Assembly: GCA_023238725.1 (NCBI GenBank) | Contig: CM041540.1 | Coordinates: forward strand, 2,135,001 to 2,199,000 | Length of the DNA: 64,000 nucleotides | Direction of reading: 5' to 3' | Source of the DNA: Scortum barcoo | Lineage: Eukaryota; Chordata; Actinopteri; Centrarchiformes; Terapontidae | Shown here: piece after piece, positions 58,741 to 64,000 of the stretch | Layout of the letters: the number at the start of each line of letters is the position of its first letter | Numbering within the stretch: the first letter of the stretch is position 1 | Position numbers and translations under genes: made by a program | The notes under the pieces: model-generated | The model's input: the letters and a program-made list of their open reading frames with translations, nothing else | The model's database searches: none | What the model was told of the DNA's origin: nothing

Positions 58741-61700
58741 TAAAGACATGACAGAGTTTTGTGGTCACTGTACAAAATATTTTAAGGAAAAAAAGCAATA
58801 TTATTATTTTTTTAAAAACTGTAATTCATGATATGACAATAAAAAAATATTTTAAATATATTTTAAAATAAGTTGTAATTTTACAAGAAAAATGTCTCAA
58901 TATCTCAAAAATAAAATTGTGATTTCACAAGACATTTCCGTTAATCTGCCATCAAATGAGCCTGTTATAAAAGATTTTATGACACTGAAATAAGATCTCA
59001 AACACAGAAGGAACTTGGTTTCAAAGTTACGACATTATTCTTGAATTATGATGTTTCTACTCTTGTGATACTGTTAGGAAAATCATCATTTCATCAGTAT
59101 TATTATCACCAGCTGTTTGAGCTCTGCTGACCTTTGCCTTACTTCTTTGTACTTTATCTCACATTCTTGTGTTTTTGCTGTGTGTTGGATGTACAGTAAA
59201 CTTTTTTTTTCTGTCCACATTGTGCTGAAGACCAACCACCTGCTGCAGTTGATTAGAGCCACATAATTCAGGAGAGTAAATCAAAATCAGTCAGTCAAAA
59301 TCAATAAATATTAACTGTATCTAAAGCTGAATTAATCTGGTTTATTGCAGCAGTTTGATCTCAAAATAAACAGATTTAGCTGTGAATTTAGTGGCAATAA
59401 ACTGATGAAAAGGACGCTGAAATAATTACATCATGAATTCAGACGTGTAAAAAGTCTGAATTCATGATTTGTCAGGTCTTTCTGCCCACGTTGCCAAACA
59501 ACTTTTAAAATGCCTGTTTTTTTTAATGAAGTTTGGTTTGATCAGAGCTCTCCAGAATCATAGACTTCACCTCAAGTGTTTGTTAAGTTTTTGAAAAATC
59601 AACGTTTGATTTAGCTGAATATGAATGAGCCTTACCAGAAGAGTGGTGCAATTAAAAAAAGGTCATGGGATCACTGAAATCATCCTCTGGATGAGCTTTT
59701 GTTGAGCTGTTTTTGAGCTGTTCTCTGAGGAAAAGTTCAGAAAGACAAACAGCCATCACAGTCATTCATTTCCAGAGGCAATGTTGTTGAATATTTTTTA
59801 CTTGTCATGACACGTTTGCAGCAGCACGTTGAAGGGTTAACAAAAAGCACATCAGGCCAGAAAAAACGATTCATCATTGACGTCCCTTTGTCGAAAAACA
59901 AACTCAGATTCAATTTTTTGGAGCTTGCTTTGAAAGAGATGGAGAGAAAAAGTTTTTGCAGATATCAGTCAGGCCGGGCTGTGTTCAGTTCAAACCAAAC
60001 AACACAGAGCGAAGAAAGATCCGAGCGGAGAAGACAGACCGAAGCTGCTGGCAGCTGCAAAAAATGCCACTCACCATCAGAGGAGGAAGACGCTGTAAAT
60101 CTGCTTAAACAGACTTTGGCTTCATGCAACATTAATGTGAAGAGCTGCAGGAAAGTCTGCTGATAATCGGGAGGGCCGTCGAGCTGTCGGACTTGACAGG
60201 CTGCAGGACAGCTGCATGTGTGGGGGAAACGTTAGCTGTGATATCTGCAGAGCTGGGCTTCATATTAACAAGATTTATCACAGTTTTATCTCAGGAGTGA
60301 AGCGTTATCACATGCTGAAAAGATAAACTTGTTTCATCACAATATATCACATTGAAATATTTTAATTTATTGTTATATTAAAATGTTATATATGTTATAT
60401 ATATTTATTTATATATTTTAATTTTAATGTATTGTGTGTAAGCTTTTCTGCCTGAGATTAGTGGTTTTATTTTCGATGAATTGATTTGTCAGTAAAGTAA
60501 AAGACATCTTGAGTCAATAAACCATCACAGACATCATTCAGTGTTAGATTTATAATTATGGATTAATAATATATAATATTCAACACTGAAAGATGACCTG
60601 TCCACTCACTTCAAATTCAGCAGTTTACTTGCTTTGTTGCACTCTGTGGTACTTGTGACTGTGATTTATGACCTGAACCACATTTAGATTTGTGAAATTA
60701 AATTCATTTATTTAAATATACAAAAGCCTCAGAAAGGCAGAATAACAACACTTAAACTAAAGAATACTTCTTCAGAAGAACGGAGCACAAGGAGAGCTGA
60801 ATATCTTTCTAATTTATGTCTGTCTCGCCCACTCAGCCATACATTTGCCCCTCGAGCAGAGAGCCTGCGTTGTCTTGTCAGTTCAGCTTTCCAGATTTGT
60901 GTCACTCCACCTACACTGGTTTTAATCTAGTTTCAGTCTCCTCTTTGGACTGATAAAGTCATTATAATAATTACTTGTTATATTTAACTAAAGTTGTTTT
61001 TGTCTTTTTTTAATATTGTTATCACCTCCTTTTTGGTGGTGGTCCAAAAGTCCGGGGCCATTTTTCAATTCCATGCTTGCCATCCACGCATGCTTAATTT
61101 CACACATCTTAAACTACGTATATATTTTTATACCTTTCTCTGTCGTAGTAATTCAAACTATGACTAAAAGACGTTTTATTTGTAGCTTGTAGATGAAAGG
61201 CGGGCAGTTTCAGGAACACAGGATGTTTGGGTCTAAATGAGATGATATAAGAACTAGTAAACATCAGAACTTTGTACTACTTTGTAGGGTTTCCCTTTTT
61301 TCTCTCTCCACCACATAAAAAATCATAACCCCTGCTGGACCTGCACTTGGACCAACCTGAACCTGCAGCCAGCAGGCTGTAAACCATCTGTACATAATAC
61401 CATGATGTCTACAAATAAATGCTCCTTTATTTGTTGTGGGATTAACGTGACTTAATTATTCTGTAAGTCAGATCAGGACAACCACACCTGACAGGTAGGT
61501 GGATGGGTAGGTAGGTAGCAACTTTATTATTATTAGTAGTAGTAGTAGTAATAGTGTTATGCTGTCCTCATGCATCAGTATTTTTCATTTAATTTAATTG
61601 TATCTTTTTCCTTTGTATTTTTTTATATACCTGGCTGCTATCCCTCGTGATTGGTGACTAAAGTTCTGCTCTACTCCCAGTCTGATATCTGTTGCTGATA

Positions 61701-62035
61701 CTGCAGTGAGTATGCTGGGAAAAAAATGGCCAGTTCAGATGAAAATTGCCTGACCTGAACTTTCGTTGGACCAGGAGGTGTTAGACTGAAGCTAAGAGAA
61801 CATCTCCACGAGCCAGGTAACAATCTATATATTGAATTGAATTTACTGAATCTTGAATCAATACATTTTTTAATCTTGAATGTCTCTACTGCAGTCAGGA
61901 AGAAATTAAATATTTTCTCATCAAGCAAAATGAGGAAGTTTGAGAAGATTTAAGTCAGATTAAAAGCAGATTAAAAATCTGTTTTTTCCATCTGGTGAAT
62001 GACAATAAACATAGAAAGAGGATAAAAACAGAAGA
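58741..62035. other. Non-coding flank, no gene seen
   Basis: AT-rich sequence with the 15-bp inverted repeat. A 118-codon plus-strand frame at 59807-60163 (Lys/Ser-rich, ends with CKKCH and KSCRKVC motifs) has no recognised homology and is left uncalled. Short (GGTA)n and (AGT)n runs lie at 61498-61555. Confidence 0.55.
59430..59468. repeat. Perfect 15-bp inverted repeat
   Basis: ATCATGAATTCAGAC (59430-59444) pairs exactly with 59454-59468 around the loop GTGTAAAAA. Isolated in non-coding DNA. Confidence 0.85.
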
Positions 62036-62330
62036 TTCAAGAATTTATTGTTACGTATACAACAATTACTATCAATGGCAATGAAATTATTAAGTCACAA
62101 TGCTCAAAAATAAATAGAAGGGAAATCCACACAAGCAAAAACATAAGTAATAAAATAAAATATAGACCTAAAATGTGAATTATACTAATAATCTGTAATT
62201 AAACAGAGATGTACAATAGAAAACAGGGATAACGTTGGCAAAAAAGATGGATGTGCAGCAAGTAATGCAGCAGCCAAGAAAGTACAGTCAATAAATATAT
62301 GGAAAAAAATGCAAATATCTGCTTTTATAA
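62036..62330 (-). repeat. Interspersed repeat family B, copy 4 (inverted)
   Basis: The minus strand reads TATTTTTGAGCATTGTGAC, TTTCATTGCCATTGATAG and TTGTTGTATACGTAACAATAA, matching the 3' half of copies 1 and 3. Its upstream half is poorly conserved, so the 62330 boundary is a guess. Confidence 0.6.
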
Positions 62331-62589
62331 TGAAAGAGTTGCTCAGTTTTATGCAAGAAGGTGTGAGATAAAAGTTAATTCAGGCCACAGTTTTACCCAC
62401 CCCGCATGCCTCACGGTGCTGTTGTTCAGGTCCTGGTGAGTTGTGACAGAAAGCAGCCGATCGGCCTATCGGCGAGACAAAAACAGATCAAAAGGCATAG
62501 ATTTTATTTGTCATCTGCGAGCCTGATATGATAGTTAGATAGAGTTCCTGTCTGTCAAGCGGTTTGGGTGAGTCATTGGGTGTGCCCTT

Positions 62590-62798
62590 AAAATGTATTG
62601 CCCAGCTGGTTGGCTCAGTTGGTAGAGTGCGTGCGACCACGTATGAGGCCATGGGCCTCACAGCAGTGAACCCCAGGTTTGATTCCTGCATTTCCTGCAT
62701 TTGCTGCATGTCTTCCCACCTTTCCTGTCACTCTTCAGCTATCCTATGTATAATAGAGGCTAGAAAAGCCCAAAAAATGTAATAAAAAAAAAATGTAT
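62590..62798 (+). mobile_element. tRNA-derived SINE with target-site duplication
   Basis: The body is 62599-62789. The head carries a good pol III A box (TGGCTCAGTTGG) and B box (GGTTTGATTCC, a CpG-decayed GGTTCGATTCC), followed by a body including TTTGCTGCATGTCTTCCCAC and an A-rich tail. The 9-base direct repeat AAAATGTAT flanks it at 62590-62598 and 62790-62798. Structure and body sequence match a SINE class common in percomorph fish. The intact duplication suggests a fairly recent insertion. Confidence 0.9.
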
Positions 62799-64000
62799 AG
62801 ACCGGCCTTTGATCAAAGCAAAACTAATTGAATGTAATCTGAGCAGTGTGATGGTTGATATATGTTAAGGCATGCCTCTGGGAGCCATCAACAACCTGTT
62901 TTTCAGGAGTGTTTCACCTTCATCTCTGAACCAGAAAGAAAGTGACGCTCAGACTGCAGAGCGGCAGCATCTGTCTGAAGATCAGTGACACTCGTCTCGT
63001 CACATATTCATCAACACACGCAGGTCTTCCCCCTACGCAGGTCAGTACTGGTAGTTTTTTATTAATCAAATGTAAGTAACATCTAAAACGTAGATTTCAA
63101 TTATTAAATACTAACCTTTGTAGACTTGAAACGGCAGCAAAAAGTTTTTTGACTGAAAAAAAAGATTTTATTTGGTGAAAAGAGTAAATGAAGTTGGTTA
63201 AAAACAATTGCATGGATTATGTTTTTATGCATTTCAAGTTTAAGAGATTTGCATGATTTGTTTGGGGTTTTCTTTTCGCTACAACTGTATTGTATATTAC
63301 AGCCGAATATTTTCACTTTCCAAGCTCATAAGGAGTCTAAAGCTACTGAGGAGAATATTTTATAGTCGATGGACACATACGCCCCTGTTTGTTGTTGCTC
63401 TCCAGAACTGTAAATTCATGCATTCAGATCATTTTAATGTGATTACTATGTACAGGTAAAAATACAAATAAAAAGTACATATCTATGTCTCTCTTTCTAT
63501 ATATATATATGTGTGTGTGTAGATATATAAGAATATATAATAAAATAATAAGAAGGCAGTAAGACAATAGTGCAGTGGTGCAGAGTGTAAAGCTGAGATA
63601 ATGTTGAAACAGATCCTCGGCAACCAGAAACCTCGGCATATCCAGCAATTCCCTCAGAGACCTGCCGCTCCCCCGACTAAAAACTGAAAGAAAACCAGAG
63701 GAAAAGTTTGACTAGCACATAGTTCGATCAGTGAAAGGTGACCATAGAGGAAGAGCAAGAATCTAAACATATATTTGGGTTTGGGAGTGGGAGTGTTTTA
63801 GAGCACTGACTTGTCCTTTCTGCCTTCAGTATTTGATCTTTGTTTTTTCCTGTTGTAGAGTATGACATGAATTATGAATAAATGGAGTCTGCAAGAGTTT
63901 CTCTTTTCATACTACCACTTCAAGTCACCCAAATCAGACACATTCAATGCATGCGTCATTTTGTTTGCATATTTTCTGTCTCGGTTGCAGAGTATCAACA
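62799..64000. other. Non-coding, no gene seen
   Basis: AT-rich DNA with an (AT)n/(GT)n run at 63499-63523. No recognised feature. Confidence 0.6.

Noticed and set aside
59807..60163. 118-codon frame with Cys-rich C-terminus
   Set aside because: No recognised domain, no splice or promoter context, and length compatible with chance in this base composition.

Overview
The window looks like vertebrate DNA, most likely from a ray-finned (percomorph-type) fish. Three things point that way: AT-rich intergenic sequence with very dense (CA)n/(TG)n microsatellites, many short interspersed repeats of kinds I recognise from percomorph genomes, and one multi-exon immune gene whose FISNA-NACHT-LRR-B30.2 layout is characteristic of the expanded teleost NLR family. 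There is no bacterial, organellar or viral gene layout here.

Only one protein-coding gene can be supported, on the minus strand at about 49638-55461 (its 5' non-coding part may reach about 58 kb). I could assemble six coding exons by splice phase: a pyrin-domain exon (55185-55461), a large FISNA-NACHT exon (52577-54479), two 174-nt LRR exons (52307-52480 and 51290-51463), a 47-nt linker exon (51116-51162) and a PRY-SPRY/B30.2 exon (49638-50221). All junction phases agree. The NACHT exon carries two small indels (near 53002 and 52670) that cancel in frame, but the shifted stretch between them contains a stop codon. The locus is therefore either a recently damaged NLR or an assembly artefact. 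If intact, it would encode a cytosolic inflammasome-type sensor of about 1,050 residues: the PYD for homotypic adaptor (ASC-type) recruitment, NACHT for ATP-dependent oligomerisation, and LRR plus B30.2 for recognition.

The remaining roughly 58 kb (1-49.6 kb and 55.5-64 kb) holds no gene I can defend. The long open frames there are translations of microsatellites, polypurine/polypyrimidine tracts or transposon debris. What can be annotated is repeat structure. It includes a 5'-truncated, frameshifted LINE 3' end (8805-9672), a probable solo LTR (35277-35962, TGTTAC...GTAACA), and a full-length tRNA-derived SINE with a target-site duplication (62590-62798). Several interspersed families occur in two to five copies each. 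There are two long strand-asymmetric tracts (pyrimidine-rich 25.1-27.0 kb, purine-rich 40.15-41.4 kb) and three degenerate tandem arrays (about 30-bp unit at 41.9-42.24 kb, 62-bp unit at 46.9-47.86 kb, AGTTTAGT-type at 29.2-29.56 kb). A number of perfect or near-perfect inverted repeats are present, some inside the NLR introns.

I found no CRISPR array, rRNA or free-standing tRNA gene, and no clearly novel multi-gene system. The most informative part is the NLR locus and its damage.
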